Assembly: GCA_029224185.1 (NCBI GenBank)
Contig: JANZKI010000027.1
Coordinates: 1,860,001 to 1,924,000 of the forward strand
Reading direction: 5' to 3'
Length of the DNA stretch: 64,000 nucleotides
Source: Karalla daura
Taxonomy: Eukaryota > Chordata > Actinopteri > Chaetodontiformes > Leiognathidae
Within the stretch, counting starts at the first letter, position 1; every line of letters begins with the position of its first letter. The translations under genes and the position numbers were made by a program. The notes under the pieces are model-generated. The model saw only the letters and a list, made by a program, of their open reading frames with translations. It was not told the DNA's origin and searched no databases. Positions 1-10,939 of this stretch are shown here, in pieces.

Positions 1-387
1 AGAGCTTCTGACATGCATTTTCCTACAGTTTCACGCTCGTAGTTCTGTGAAACGGCCGAAATCGGCTTGGTGAACACCATACAGGCAATTTGCTGTATAG
101 TAGGGGCCAACTGCTGAATCTTGCAGCAAAAGCTTCTCAAATGCATTTTCTCAGTTTCGCGTTCGCAGTTCTACAAAAAGGCTCAACTTGGCTGTCGGAA
201 CACACATGACAGGCATTTTGCTGCGCAGTTGTGGCCAACATGATGCATGTGGTAGAAAGAGCTTCTGACATGCATTTTCCTACAGTTTCACGCTCGTAGT
301 TCTGTGAAACGGCCGAAATCGGCTTGGTGAACACCATACAGGCAATTTGCTGTATAGTAGGGGCCAACTAATGAATCTTGCAGCGAA

Positions 388-516
388 AGCTTCTCAAATG
401 CATTTTCTCAGTTTCGCGTTCGCAGTTCTACAAAAAGGCTCAACTTGGCTGTCGGAACCCACATGACAGGCATTTTGCTGTGCAGTTGTGGCCAACATGA
501 TGCATGTGGTAGAAAG
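388..516 (+). repeat. half-monomer B (129 bp)
   Basis: Half B starts AGCTTCTCAAATGCATTTTC and ends GTGGTAGAAAG. It aligns along its whole length to half A (517-644). Shared blocks include CAGTTTC-CG-TCG-AGTTCT, GAAC, ACAGGCA, TTTGCTGT and GGCCAAC. The hand alignment gives about 94 identical positions in about 131 columns with a few short gaps. Most of the spread among S-type 256-bp copies comes from loss of one A in the final GTAGAAAG. Confidence 0.85.
396..405. repeat. 10-bp perfect palindrome AAATGCATTT
   Basis: AAATGCATTT equals its own reverse complement. It occupies the same place in half B of nearly all monomers and in half A of the G and S copies, so palindromes fall alternately 128 and 129 bp apart. 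P and R copies keep only the ATGCAT core in half A (ACATGCATTT). F-type copies (AAATGAATTT) and two copies at 30.84 and 33.15 kb lose it there. A third ATGCAT lies in GATGCATGTGG near the end of half B. No known binding protein is implied. Confidence 0.8.
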
Positions 517-568
517 AGCTTCTGAAATGCTTTTTCTTACAGTTTCACGCTCGTAGTTCTGTGAAACG

Positions 569-580
569 GCCGAAATCGGC
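569..580. repeat. short dyad GCCGA-AA-TCGGC in half A
   Basis: GCCGA and TCGGC are reverse complements separated by two A residues. The dyad overlaps the CGGCCG site. It is present in P, G and S copies. R copies replace TCGGC by TCCGC and lose it, three copies near 27.28, 30.11 and 36.02 kb lose CGGCCG through CGCCCG, and the 254-bp unit deletes two of its bases. The tight two-base spacer makes a stable hairpin unlikely. Confidence 0.55.
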
Positions 581-592
581 GTGGTGAACACA

Positions 593-612
593 ATACAGGC
601 AATTTGCTGTAT
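593..612. repeat. imperfect dyad ATACAG...CTGTAT in half A
   Basis: The 20 bases ATACAGGCAATTTGCTGTAT form two arms, ATACAG-CAA and TTG-CTGTAT, around a central T, with one unpaired G in the left arm. The dyad is present in nearly every monomer. The matching place in half B (ACAG-G-CA...TG-CTGT) shows a shorter version, so the dyad probably predates the half-unit duplication. Confidence 0.65.
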
Positions 613-1945
613 AGCAGGGGCCAACTGCTGAATCTTGCAGCAAAAGCTTCTCAAATGCATTTTCTCAGTTTCGCGTTCGCAGTTCTACAAAAAGGCTCAA
701 CTTGGCTGTCGGAACCCACATGACAGGCATTTTGCTGTGCAGTTGTGGCCAACATGATGCATGTGGTAGAAAGAGCTTCTGAAATGCATTTTCCTACAGT
801 TTCACGCTCGTAGTTCTGTGAAACGGCCGAAATCGGCGTGGTGAACACGATACAGGCAATTTGCTGTATAGCAGGGGCCAACTGCTGAATCTTGCAGCAA
901 AAGCTTCTCAAATGCATTTTCTCAGTTTCGCGTTCGCAGTTCTACAAAAAGGCTCAACTTGGCTGTCGGAACCCACATGACAGGCATTTTGCTGTGCAGT
1001 TGTGGCTAACATGATGCATGTGGTAGAAAGAGCTTCTGAAATGCATTTTCCTACAGTTTCACGCTCGTAGTTCTGTGAAACGGCCGAAATCGGTGTAGTG
1101 AACACAATACAGGCAATTTGCTGTATAGTAGGGGCCAACTGCTGAATCTTGCAGCAAAAGCTTCTCAAATGCATTTTCTCAGTTTTGCGTTCGCAGTTCT
1201 ACAAAAAGGCTCAACTTGGCTGTCGGAACCCACATGACAGGAATTTTGCTGTGCAGTTGTGGCCAACATGATGCATGTGGTAGAAAGAGCTTCTGACATG
1301 CATTTTCCTACAGTTTCACGCTCGTAGTTCTGTGAAACGGCCGAAATCGGCGTGGTGAACACAATACAGGCAATTTGCTGTATAGCAGGGGCCAACTGCT
1401 GAATCTTGCAGCAAAAGCTTCTCAAATGCATTTTCTCAGTTTCGCGTTCGCAGTTCTACAAAAAGGCTCAACTTGGCTGTCGGAACCCACATGACAGGCA
1501 TTTTGCTGTGCAGTTGTGGCTAACATGATGCATGTGGTAGAAAGAGCTTCTGAAATGAATTTTCCTACAGTTTCACGCTCGTAGTTCTGTGAAACGGCCG
1601 AAATCGGCGTAGTGAACACAATACAGGCAATTTGCTGTATAGCAGGGGCCAACTGCTGAATCTTGCAGCAAAAGCTTCTCAAATGCATTTTCTCAGTTTC
1701 GCGTTCGCAGTTCTACAAAAAGGCTCAACTTGGCTGTCGGAACCCACATGACAGGCATTTTGCTGCGCAGTTGTGGCCAACATGATGCATGTGGTAGAAA
1801 GAGCTTCTGACATGCATTTTCCTACAGTTTCACGCTCGTAGTTCTGTGAAACGGCCGAAATCGGCTTGGTGAACACCATACAGGCAATTTGCTGTATAGT
1901 AGGGGCCAACTGCTGAATCTTGCAGCAAAAGCTTCTCAAATGCAT

Positions 1946-2202
1946 TTTCTCAGTTTCGCGTTCGCAGTTCTACAAAAAGGCTCAACTTGGCTGTCGGAAC
2001 ACACATGACAGGCATTTTGCTGTGCAGTTGTGGCCAACATGATGCATGTGGTGGAAAGAGCTTCTGACATGCATTTTCTTACAGTTTCACGCTCGTAGTT
2101 CTGTGAAACGGCCGAAATCCGCTTGGTGAACACTATACAGGCAATTTGCTGTATAGTAGGGGCCAACTGCTGAATCTTGCAGCAAAAGCTTCTCAAATGC
2201 AT
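1946..2202 (+). repeat. R-type monomer (reference copy)
   Basis: Diagnostic linked bases: GTGGTGG before half A, TTTTCTTACAG, AAATCCGCTTGG and CACTATACAGG. Nineteen essentially R-type copies end (half-B ATGCAT) at 2202, 3744, 4258, 5543, 10682, 12995, 14023, 15565, 17363, 23523, 38935, 42328, 48496, 52608, 54407, 58519, 60061, 60575 and 62117. None lies between 23.6 and 38.6 kb, where the 2826-bp HOR dominates. Confidence 0.85.
2132..2157. repeat. extended 12-bp-arm dyad in R-type monomers
   Basis: In R copies the left flank is CACTATACAG instead of CAATACAG or CCATACAG. Pairing with CTGTATAGTAG therefore extends by three bases: left arm ACTATACAG plus CAA, right arm TTG plus CTGTATAGT, centre T, one bulged G at 2141. 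The same arrangement recurs in the other R copies; the one ending at 62117 carries ATAGAG and breaks a pair. Confidence 0.7.
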
Positions 2203-3230
2203 TTTCTCAGTTTCGCGTTCGCAGTTCTACAAAAAGGCTCAACTTGGCTGTCGGAACCCACATGACAGGCATTTTGCTGCGCAGTTGTGGCCAACATGAT
2301 GCATGTGGTAGAAAGAGCTTCTGACATGCATTTTCCTACAGTTTCACGCTCGTAGTTCTGTGAAACGGCCGAAATCGGCTTGGTGAACACCATACAGGCA
2401 ATTTGCTGTATAGTAGGGGCCAACTGCTGAATCTTGCAGCAAAAGCTTCTCAAATGCATTTTCTCAGTTTCGCGTTCGCAGTTCTACAAAAAGGCTCAAC
2501 TTGGCTGTCGGAACCCACATGACAGGCATTTTGCTGTGCAGTTGTGGCCAACATGATGCATGTGGTAGAAAGAGCTTCTGAAATGCATTTTCCTACAGTT
2601 TCACGCTCGTAGTTCTGTGAAACGGCCGAAATCGGCGTGGTGAACACAATACAGGCAATTTGCTGTATAGCAGGGGCCAACTGCTGAATCTTGCAGCAAA
2701 AGCTTCTCAAATGCATTTTCTCAGTTTCGCGTTCGCAGTTCTACAAAAAGGCTCAACTTGGCTGTCGGAACCCACATGACAGGCATTTTGCTGTGCAGTT
2801 GTGGCCAACATGATGCATGTGGTAGAAAGAGCTTCTGAAATGCATTTTCCTACAGTTTCACGCTTGTAGCTCTGTGAAACGGCCGAAATCGGCGTGGTGA
2901 ACACAATACAGGCAATTTGCTGTATAGCAGGGGCCAACTGCTGAATCTTGCAGCAAAAGCTTCTCAAATGCATTTTCTCAGTTTCGTGTTCGCAGTTCTC
3001 CAAAAAGGCTCAACTTGGCTGTCGGAACACACATGACAGGCATTTTGCTGTGCAGTTGTGGCCAACATGATGCATGTGGTAGAAAGAGCTTCTGACATGC
3101 ATTTTCCTACAGTTTCACGCTCGTAGTTCTGTGAAACGGCCGAAATCGGCTTGGTGAACACCATACAGGCAATTTGCTGTATAGTAGGGGCCAACTGCTG
3201 AATCTTGCAGCAAAAGCTTCTCAAATGCAT
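2203..3230 (+). repeat. P-G-S-P quartet, copy 1
   Basis: Four monomers in order P, G, full-length S (CTTGTAGCTCTG with no deletion), then P with TTCGTGTTCG at the boundary. The quartet recurs at 4259-5286 and 14024-15051. In this copy the boundary motif CAGTTCTCC replaces CAGTTCTAC at about 2999, which removes the TAG usually found upstream of the minus-strand frame. Confidence 0.75.
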
Positions 3231-4258
3231 TTTCTCAGTTTCGCGTTCGCAGTTCTACAAAAAGGCTCAACTTGGCTGTCGGAACACACATGACAGGCAT
3301 TTTGCTGCGCAGTTGTGGCCAACATGATGCATGTGGTAGAAAGAGCTTCTGACATGCATTTTCCTACAGTTTCACGCTCGTAGTTCTGTGAAACGGCCGA
3401 AATCGGCTTGGTGAACACCATACAGGCAATTTGCTGTATAGTAGGGGCCAACTGCTGAATCTTGCAGCAAAAGCTTCTCAAATGCATTTTCTCAGTTTCG
3501 CGTTCGCAGTTCTACAAAAAGGCTCAACTTGGCTGTCGGAACACACATGACAGGCATTTTGCTGCGCAGTTGTGGCCAACATGATGCATGTGGTGGAAAG
3601 AGCTTCTGACATGCATTTTCTTACAGTTTCACGCTCGTAGTTCTGTGAAACGGCCGAAATCCGCTTGGTGAACACTATACAGGCAATTTGCTGTATAGTA
3701 GGGGCCAACTGCTGAATCTTGCAGCAAAAGCTTCTCAAATGCATTTTCTCAGTTTCGCGTTCGCAGTTCTACAAAAAGGCTCAACTTGGCTGTCGGAACA
3801 CACATGACAGGCATTTTGCTGCGCAGTTGTGGCCAACATGATGCATGTGGTAGAAAGAGCTTCTGACATGCATTTTCCTACAGTTTCACGCTCGTAGTTC
3901 TGTGAAACGGCCGAAATCGGCTTGGTGAACACCATACAGGCAATTTGCTGTATAGTAGGGGCCAACTGCTGAATCTTGCAGCAAAAGCTTCTCAAATGCA
4001 TTTTCTCAGTTTCGCGTTCGCAGTTCTACAAAAAGGCTCAACTTGGCTGTCGGAACACACATGACAGGCATTTTGCTGTGCAGTTGTGGCCAACATGATG
4101 CATGTGGTGGAAAGAGCTTCTGACATGCATTTTCTTACAGTTTCACGCTCGTAGTTCTGTGAAACGGCCGAAATCCGCTTGGTGAACACTATACAGGCAA
4201 TTTGCTGTATAGTAGGGGCCAACTGCTGAATCTTGCAGCAAAAGCTTCTCAAATGCAT

Positions 4259-5286
4259 TTTCTCAGTTTCGCGTTCGCAGTTCTACAAAAAGGCTCAACT
4301 TGGCTGTCGGAACCCACATGACAGGCATTTTGCTGCGCAGTTGTGGCCAACATGATGCATGTGGTAGAAAGAGCTTCTGACATGCATTTTCCTACAGTTT
4401 CACGCTCGTAGTTCTGTGAAACGGCCGAAATCGGCTTGGTGAACACCATACAGGCAATTTGCTGTATAGTAGGGGCCAACTGCTGAATCTTGCAGCAAAA
4501 GCTTCTCAAATGCATTTTCTCAGTTTCGCGTTCGCAGTTCTACAAAAAGGCTCAACTTGGCTGTCGGAACCCACATGACAGGCATTTTGCTGTGCAGTTG
4601 TGGCCAACATGATGCATGTGGTAGAAAGAGCTTCTGAAATGCATTTTCCTACAGTTTCACGCTCGTAGTTCTGTGAAACGGCCGAAATCGGCGTGGTGAA
4701 CACAATACAGGCAATTTGCTGTATAGCAGGGGCCAACTGCTGAATCTTGCAGCAAAAGCTTCTCAAATGCATTTTCTCAGTTTCGCGTTCGCAGTTCTAC
4801 AAAAAGGCTCAACTTGGCTGTCGGAACCCACATGACAGGCATTTTGCTGTGCAGTTGTGGCCAACATGATGCATGTGGTAGAAAGAGCTTCTGAAATGCA
4901 TTTTCCTACAGTTTCACGCTTGTAGCTCTGTGAAACGGCCGAAATCGGCGTGGTGAACACAATACAGGCAATTTGCTGTATAGCAGGGGCCAACTGCTGA
5001 ATCTTGCAGCAAAAGCTTCTCAAATGCATTTTCTCAGTTTCGTGTTCGCAGTTCTACAAAAAGGCTCAACTTGGCTGTCGGAACACACATGACAGGCATT
5101 TTGCTGTGCAGTTGTGGCCAACATGATGCATGTGGTAGAAAGAGCTTCTGACATGCATTTTCCTACAGTTTCACGCTCGTAGTTCTGTGAAACGGCCGAA
5201 ATCGGCTTGGTGAACACCATACAGGCAATTTGCTGTATAGTAGGGGCCAACTGCTGAATCTTGCAGCAAAAGCTTCTCAAATGCAT
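4259..5286 (+). repeat. P-G-S-P quartet, copy 2
   Basis: Eight monomers (2056 bp) after copy 1 with the same four variants. An R copy follows, where a P copy follows quartet 1. Confidence 0.75.
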
Positions 5287-5800
5287 TTTCTCAGTTTCGC
5301 GTTCGCAGTTCTACAAAAAGGCTCAACTTGGCTGTCGGAACACACATGACAGGCATTTTGCTGCGCAGTTGTGGCCAACATGATGCATGTGGTGGAAAGA
5401 GCTTCTGACATGCATTTTCTTACAGTTTCACGCTCGTAGTTCTGTGAAACGGCCGAAATCCGCTTGGTGAACACTATACAGGCAATTTGCTGTATAGTAG
5501 GGGCCAACTGCTGAATCTTGCAGCAAAAGCTTCTCAAATGCATTTTCTCAGTTTCGCGTTCGCAGTTCTACAAAAAGGCTCAACTTGGCTGTCGGAACAC
5601 ACATGACAGGCATTTTGCTGCGCAGTTGTGGCCAACATGATGCATGTGGTAGAAAGAGCTTCTGACATGCATTTTCCTACAGTTTCACGCTCGTAGTTCT
5701 GTGAAACGGCCGAAATCGGCTTGGTGACCACCATACAGGCAATTTGCTGTATAGTAGGGGCCAACTGCTGAATCTTGCAGCAAAAGCTTCTCAAATGCAT

Positions 5801-6056
5801 TTTCTCAGTTTCGCGTTCGCAGTTCTACAAAAAGGCTCAACTTGGCTGTCGGAACCCACATGACAGGCATTTTGCTGTGCAGTTGTGGCCAACATGATGC
5901 ATGTGGTAGAAGAGCTTCTGAAATGCATTTTCCTACAGTTTCACGCTTGTAGCTCTGTGAAACGGCCGAAATCGGCGTGGTGAACACCATACAGGCAATT
6001 TGCTGTATAGCAGGGGCCAACTGCTGAATCTTGCAGCAAAAGCTTCTCAAATGCAT
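5801..6056 (+). repeat. 256-bp S-type monomer
   Basis: GTAGAAGAGC replaces GTAGAAAGAGC at about 5906-5915. First such unit in the window; it has P-like CACCATAC. Confidence 0.9.
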
Positions 6057-6313
6057 TTTCTCAGTTTCGCGTTCGCAGTTCTACAAAAAGGCTCAACTTG
6101 GCTGTCGGAACCCACATGACAGGCATTTTGCTGTGCAGTTGTGGCCAACATGATACATGTGGTAGAAAGAGCTTCTGAAATGCATTTTCCTACAGTTTCA
6201 CGCTCGTAGTTCTGTGAAACGGCCGAAATCGGCTTGGTGAACACAATACAGGCAATTTGCTGTATAGTAGGGGCCAACTGCTGAATCTTGCAGCAAAAGC
6301 TTCTCAAATGCAT

Positions 6314-7598
6314 TTTCTCAGTTTCGCGTTCGCAGTTCTACAAAAAGGCTCAACTTGGCTGTCGGAACACACATGACAGGCATTTTGCTGCGCAGTTGTG
6401 GCCAACATGATGCATGTGGTAGAAAGAGCTTCTGAAATGCATTTTCCTACAGTTTCACGCTCGTAGTTCTGTGAAACGGCCGAAATCGGCGTGGTGAACA
6501 CGATACAGGCAATTTGCTGTATAGCAGGGGCCAACTGCTGAATCTTGCAGCAAAAGCTTCTCAAATGCATTTTCTCAGTTTCGCGTTCGCAGTTCTACAA
6601 AAAGGCTCAACTTGGCTGTCGGAACCCACATGACAGGCATTTTGCTGTGCAGTTGTGGCTAACATGATGCATGTGGTAGAAAGAGCTTCTGAAATGCATT
6701 TTCCTACAGTTTCACGCTCGTAGTTCTGTGAAACGGCCGAAATCGGTGTAGTGAACACAATACAGGCAATTTGCTGTATAGTAGGGGCCAACTGCTGAAT
6801 CTTGCAGCAAAAGCTTCTCAAATGCATTTTCTCAGTTTTGCGTTCGCAGTTCTACAAAAAGGCTCAACTTGGCTGTCGGAACCCACATGACAGGAATTTT
6901 GCTGTGCAGTTGTGGCCAACATGATGCATGTGGTAGAAAGAGCTTCTGACATGCATTTTCCTACAGTTTCACGCTCGTAGTTCTGTGAAACGGCCGAAAT
7001 CGGCGTGGTGAACACAATACAGGCAATTTGCTGTATAGCAGGGGCCAACTGCTGAATCTTGCAGCAAAAGCTTCTCAAATGCATTTTCTCAGTTTCGCGT
7101 TCGCAGTTCTACAAAAAGGCTCAACTTGGCTGTCGGAACCCACATGACAGGCATTTTGCTGTGCAGTTGTGGCTAACATGATGCATGTGGTAGAAAGAGC
7201 TTCTGAAATGAATTTTCCTACAGTTTCACGCTCGTAGTTCTGTGAAACGGCCGAAATCGGCGTAGTGAACACAATACAGGCAATTTGCTGTATAGCAGGG
7301 GCCAACTGCTGAATCTTGCAGCAAAAGCTTCTCAAATGCATTTTCTCAGTTTCGTGTTCGCAGTTCTACAAAAAGGCTCAACTTGGCTGTCGGAACCCAC
7401 ATGACAGGCATTTTGCTGCGCAGTTGTGGCCAACATGATGCATGTGGTAGAAAGAGCTTCTGACATGCATTTTCCTACAGTTTCACGCTCGTAGTTCTGT
7501 GAAACGGCCGAAATCGGCTTGGTGAACACCATACAGGCAATTTGCTGTATAGTAGGGGCCAACTGCTGAATCTTGCAGCAAAAGCTTCTCAAATGCAT
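6314..7598 (+). repeat. partial seven-monomer block (last five units)
   Basis: Contains the CACGATAC, GGTGTAGTG, ACAGGAATTTTGC, GAAATGAATTTT and P variants in the order of the seven-monomer block. Its first two units are missing; a 256-bp S copy and a TKP-like copy stand in their place. Confidence 0.75.
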
Positions 7599-8369
7599 TT
7601 TCTCAGTTTCGCGTTCGCAGTTCTACAAAAAGGCTCAACTTGGCTGTCGGAACCCACATGACAGGCATTTTGCTGTGCAGTTGTGGCCAACATGATGCAT
7701 GTGGTAGAAAGAGCTTCTGAAATGCATTTTCCTACAGTTTCACGCTCGTAGCTCTGTGAAACGGCCGAAATCGGCGTGGTGAACACAATACAGGCAATTT
7801 GCTGTATAGCAGGGGCCAACTGCTGAATCTTGCAGCAAAAGCTTCTCAAATGCATTTTCTCAGTTTCGTGTTCGCAGTTCTACAAAAAGGCTCAACTTGG
7901 CTGTCGGAACACACATGACAGGCATTTTGCTGTGCAGTTGTGGCCAACATGATGCATGTGGTAGAAAGAGCTTCTGACATGCATTTTCCTACAGTTTCAC
8001 GCTCGTAGTTCTGTGAAACGGCCGAAATCGGCTTGGTGAACACCATACAGGCAATTTGCTGTATAGTAGGGGCCAACTGCTGAATCTTGCAGCAAAAGCT
8101 TCTCAAATGCATTTTCTCAGTTTCGCGTTCGCAGTTCTACAAAAAGGCTCAACTTGGCTGTCGGAACACACATGACAGGCATTTTGCTGCGCAGTTGTGG
8201 CCAACATGATGCATGTGGTAGAAAGAGCTTCTGACATGCATTTTCCTACAGTTTCACGCTCGTAGTTCTGTGAAACGGCCGAAATCGGCTTGGTGAACAC
8301 CATACAGGCAATTTGCTGTATAGTAGGGGCCAACTGCTGAATCTTGCAGCAAAAGCTTCTCAAATGCAT

Positions 8370-10168
8370 TTTCTCAGTTTCGCGTTCGCAGTTCTACAAA
8401 AAGGCTCAACTTGGCTGTCGGAACACACATGACAGGCATTTTGCTGTGCAGTTGTGGCCAACATGATGCATGTGGTAGAAAGAGCTTCTGACATGCATTT
8501 TCCTACAGTTTCACGCTCGTAGTTCTGTGAAACGGCCGAAATCGGCTTGGTGAACACCATACAGGCAATTTGCTGTATAGCAGGGGCCAACTAATGAATC
8601 TTGCAGCAAAAGCTTCTCAAATGCATTTTCTCAGTTTCGCGTTCGCAGTTCTACAAAAAGGCTCAACTTGGCTGTCGGAACCCACATGACAGGCATTTTG
8701 CTGTGCAGTTGTGGCCAACATGATGCATGTGGTAGAAAGAGCTTCTGAAATGCTTTTTCTTACAGTTTCACGCTCGTAGTTCTGTGAAACGGCCGAAATC
8801 GGCGTGGTGAACACAATACAGGCAATTTGCTGTATAGCAGGGGCCAACTGCTGAATCTTGCAGCAAAAGCTTCTCAAATGCATTTTCTCAGTTTCGCGTT
8901 CGCAGTTCTACAAAAAGGCTCAACTTGGCTGTCGGAACCCACATGACAGGCATTTTGCTGTGCAGTTGTGGCCAACATGATGCATGTGGTAGAAAGAGCT
9001 TCTGAAATGCATTTTCCTACAGTTTCACGCTCGTAGTTCTGTGAAACGGCCGAAATCGGCGTGGTGAACACGATACAGGCAATTTGCTGTATAGCAGGGG
9101 CCAACTGCTGAATCTTGCAGCAAAAGCTTCTCAAATGCATTTTCTCAGTTTCGCGTTCGCAGTTCTACAAAAAGGCTCAACTTGGCTGTCGGAACCCACA
9201 TGACAGGCATTTTGCTGTGCAGTTGTGGCTAACATGATGCATGTGGTAGAAAGAGCTTCTGAAATGCATTTTCCTACAGTTTCACGCTCGTAGTTCTGTG
9301 AAACGGCCGAAATCGGTGTAGTGAACACAATACAGGCAATTTGCTGTATAGTAGGGGCCAACTGCTGAATCTTGCAGCAAAAGCTTCTCAAATGCATTTT
9401 CTCAGTTTCGCGTTCGCAGTTCTACAAAAAGGCTCAACTTGGCTGTCGGAACCCACATGACAGGAATTTTGCTGTGCAGTTGTGGCCAACATGATGCATG
9501 TGGTAGAAAGAGCTTCTGACATGCATTTTCCTACAGTTTCACGCTCGTAGTTCTGTGAAACGGCCGAAATCGGCGTGGTGAACACAATACAGGCAATTTG
9601 CTGAATAGCAGGGGCCAACTGCTGAATCTTGCAGCAAAAGCTTCTCAAATGCATTTTCTCAGTTTCGCGTTCGCAGTTCTACAAAAAGGCTCAACTTGGC
9701 TGTCGGAACCCACATGACAGGCATTTTGCTGTGCAGTTGTGGCTAACATGATGCATGTGGTAGAAAGAGCTTCTGAAATGAATTTTCCTACAGTTTCACG
9801 CTTGTAGTTCTGTGAAACGGCCGAAATCGGCGTGGTGAACACAATACAGGCAATTTGCTGTATAGCAGGGGCCAACTGCTGAATCTTGCAGCAAAAGCTT
9901 CTCAAATGCATTTTCTCAGTTTCGTGTTCGCAGTTCTACAAAAAGGCTCAACTTGGCTGTCGGAACACACATGACAGGCATTTTGCTGTGCAGTTGTGGC
10001 CAACATGATGCATGTGGTAGAAAGAGCTTCTGACATGCATTTTCCTACAGTTTCACGCTCGTAGTTCTGTGAAACGGCCGAAATCGGCTTGGTGAACACC
10101 ATACAGGCAATTTGCTGTATAGTAGGGGCCAACTGCTGAATCTTGCAGCAAAAGCTTCTCAAATGCAT
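8370..10168 (+). repeat. seven-monomer HOR block, copy 2
   Basis: Matches copy 1 variant by variant. Private differences are GCAGGGGCCAACTAATG in unit 1 (others GTAGG), TTTCGCG instead of TTTTGCG in unit 5, GCTGAATAGC in unit 5 and CTTGTAGTT in unit 6. It begins 32 monomers after copy 1 and 10 monomers before copy 3. Confidence 0.85.
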
Positions 10169-10939
10169 TTTCTCAGTTTCGCGTTCGCAGTTCTACAAAA
10201 AGGCTCAACTTGGCTGTCGGAACACACATGACAGGCATTTTGCTGCGCAGTTGTGGCCAACATGATGCATGTGGTAGAAAGAGCTTCTGACATGCATTTT
10301 CCTACAGTTTCACGCTCGTAGTTCTGTGAAACGGCCGAAATCGGCTTGGTGAACACCATACAGGCAATTTGCTGTATAGTAGGGGCCAACTGCTGAATCT
10401 TGCAGCAAAAGCTTCTCAAATGCATTTTCTCAGTTTCGCGTTCGCAGTTCTACAAAAAGGCTCAACTTGGCTGTCGGAACACACATGACAGGCATTTTGC
10501 TGCGCAGTTGTGGCCAACATGATGCATGTGGTGGAAAGAGCTTCTGACATGCATTTTCTTACAGTTTCACGCTCGTAGTTCTGTGAAACGGCCGAAATCC
10601 GCTTGGTGAACACTATACAGGCAATTTGCTGTATAGTAGGGGCCAACTGCTGAATCTTGCAGCAAAAGCTTCTCAAATGCATTTTCTCAGTTTCGCGTTC
10701 GCAGTTCTACAAAAAGGCTCAACTTGGCTGTCGGAACACACATGACAGGCATTTTGCTGCGCAGTTGTGGCCAACATGATGCATGTGGTAGAAAGAGCTT
10801 CTGACATGCATTTTCCTACAGTTTCACGCTCGTAGTTCTGTGAAACGGCCGAAATCGGCTTGGTGAACACCATACAGGCAATTTGCTGTATAGTAGGGGC
10901 CAACTGCTGAATCTTGCAGCAAAAGCTTCTCAAATGCAT

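Larger units (their letters stand above)
388..644 (+). repeat. representative satellite monomer (G-like subfamily)
   Basis: One full 257-bp unit, phased on the A of AAGCTT that starts half B. It contains one AAGCTT (387-392, HindIII type), one CGGCCG (EagI type) and ATGCAT motifs, so the array should give 257-bp ladders with enzymes cutting these sites. About 120 of 257 bases are G or C, with roughly ten CpG dinucleotides. This copy differs from the G consensus in half A (GCTTTTTCTTACAG instead of GCATTTTCCTACAG), a pair of changes also found near 8.75, 11.32 and 16.21 kb. Confidence 0.97.
517..644 (+). repeat. half-monomer A (128 bp)
   Basis: Half A starts AGCTTCTGAAATGCATTTTC in most G copies and ends CTTGCAGCAAA. 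It carries most of the positions that separate subfamilies: GAAATG/GACATG, CCTACAG/CTTACAG, CTCGTAGTT/CTTGTAGCT, CGTGG/CTTGG/CGTAG, CAATA/CCATA/CTATA and GCAGG/GTAGG. It also holds two short dyads absent or weaker in half B. Its first AGCTT is preceded by G rather than A, so half A lacks the HindIII-type site present in half B. Confidence 0.85.
394..660 (-). other. recurrent 88-codon open frame, probably not a gene
   Basis: Representative of a frame present in about 220 of 248 monomers. It begins MHLRSFCC, is rich in cysteine and ends LRKCI. The TGA stop of one frame and the ATG of the next share the ten bases ATGCATTTGA, so frames are chained through the array with a one-base shift each time. 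A TAG lies in frame just upstream of most ATGs. The A-half part (LAP-IQQIAC) and B-half part (LATTAQQNAC) resemble each other in the same frame, reflecting the half-unit duplication. I see no signal peptide, no known domain, no promoter evidence and no introns. Most shared subfamily differences alter residues (M/I, K/T, P/R, A/T, G/C, N/S), which argues against protein-level constraint. Homogenisation alone would keep such a frame open. Confidence 0.3.
147..1945 (+). repeat. seven-monomer HOR block, copy 1
   Basis: Ordered set of seven variants. (1) P copy with CTAATG instead of CTGCTG. (2) Copy with GCTTTTTCTTACAG. (3) G copy with CACGATAC. (4) Copy with GGTGTAGTG. (5) Copy with ACAGGAATTTTGC. 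(6) F copy with GAAATGAATTTT. (7) P copy. The same order recurs at 8370-10168 and 10940-12738, and parts of it at 6314-7598 and 15823-16336. Confidence 0.85.

Noticed and set aside
388..516. RNA polymerase III box B-like motif (GCGTTCGCAGTTC) suggesting a tRNA-derived repeat
   Set aside because: Only the GTTCG core matches; the rest of box B, a correctly placed box A and a tRNA fold are missing.
388..644. CENP-B box
   Set aside because: No copy of the TTCG....A..CGGG core was found on reading the consensus on both strands; TTCGCG and TTCGCAG lack the following A..CGGG.
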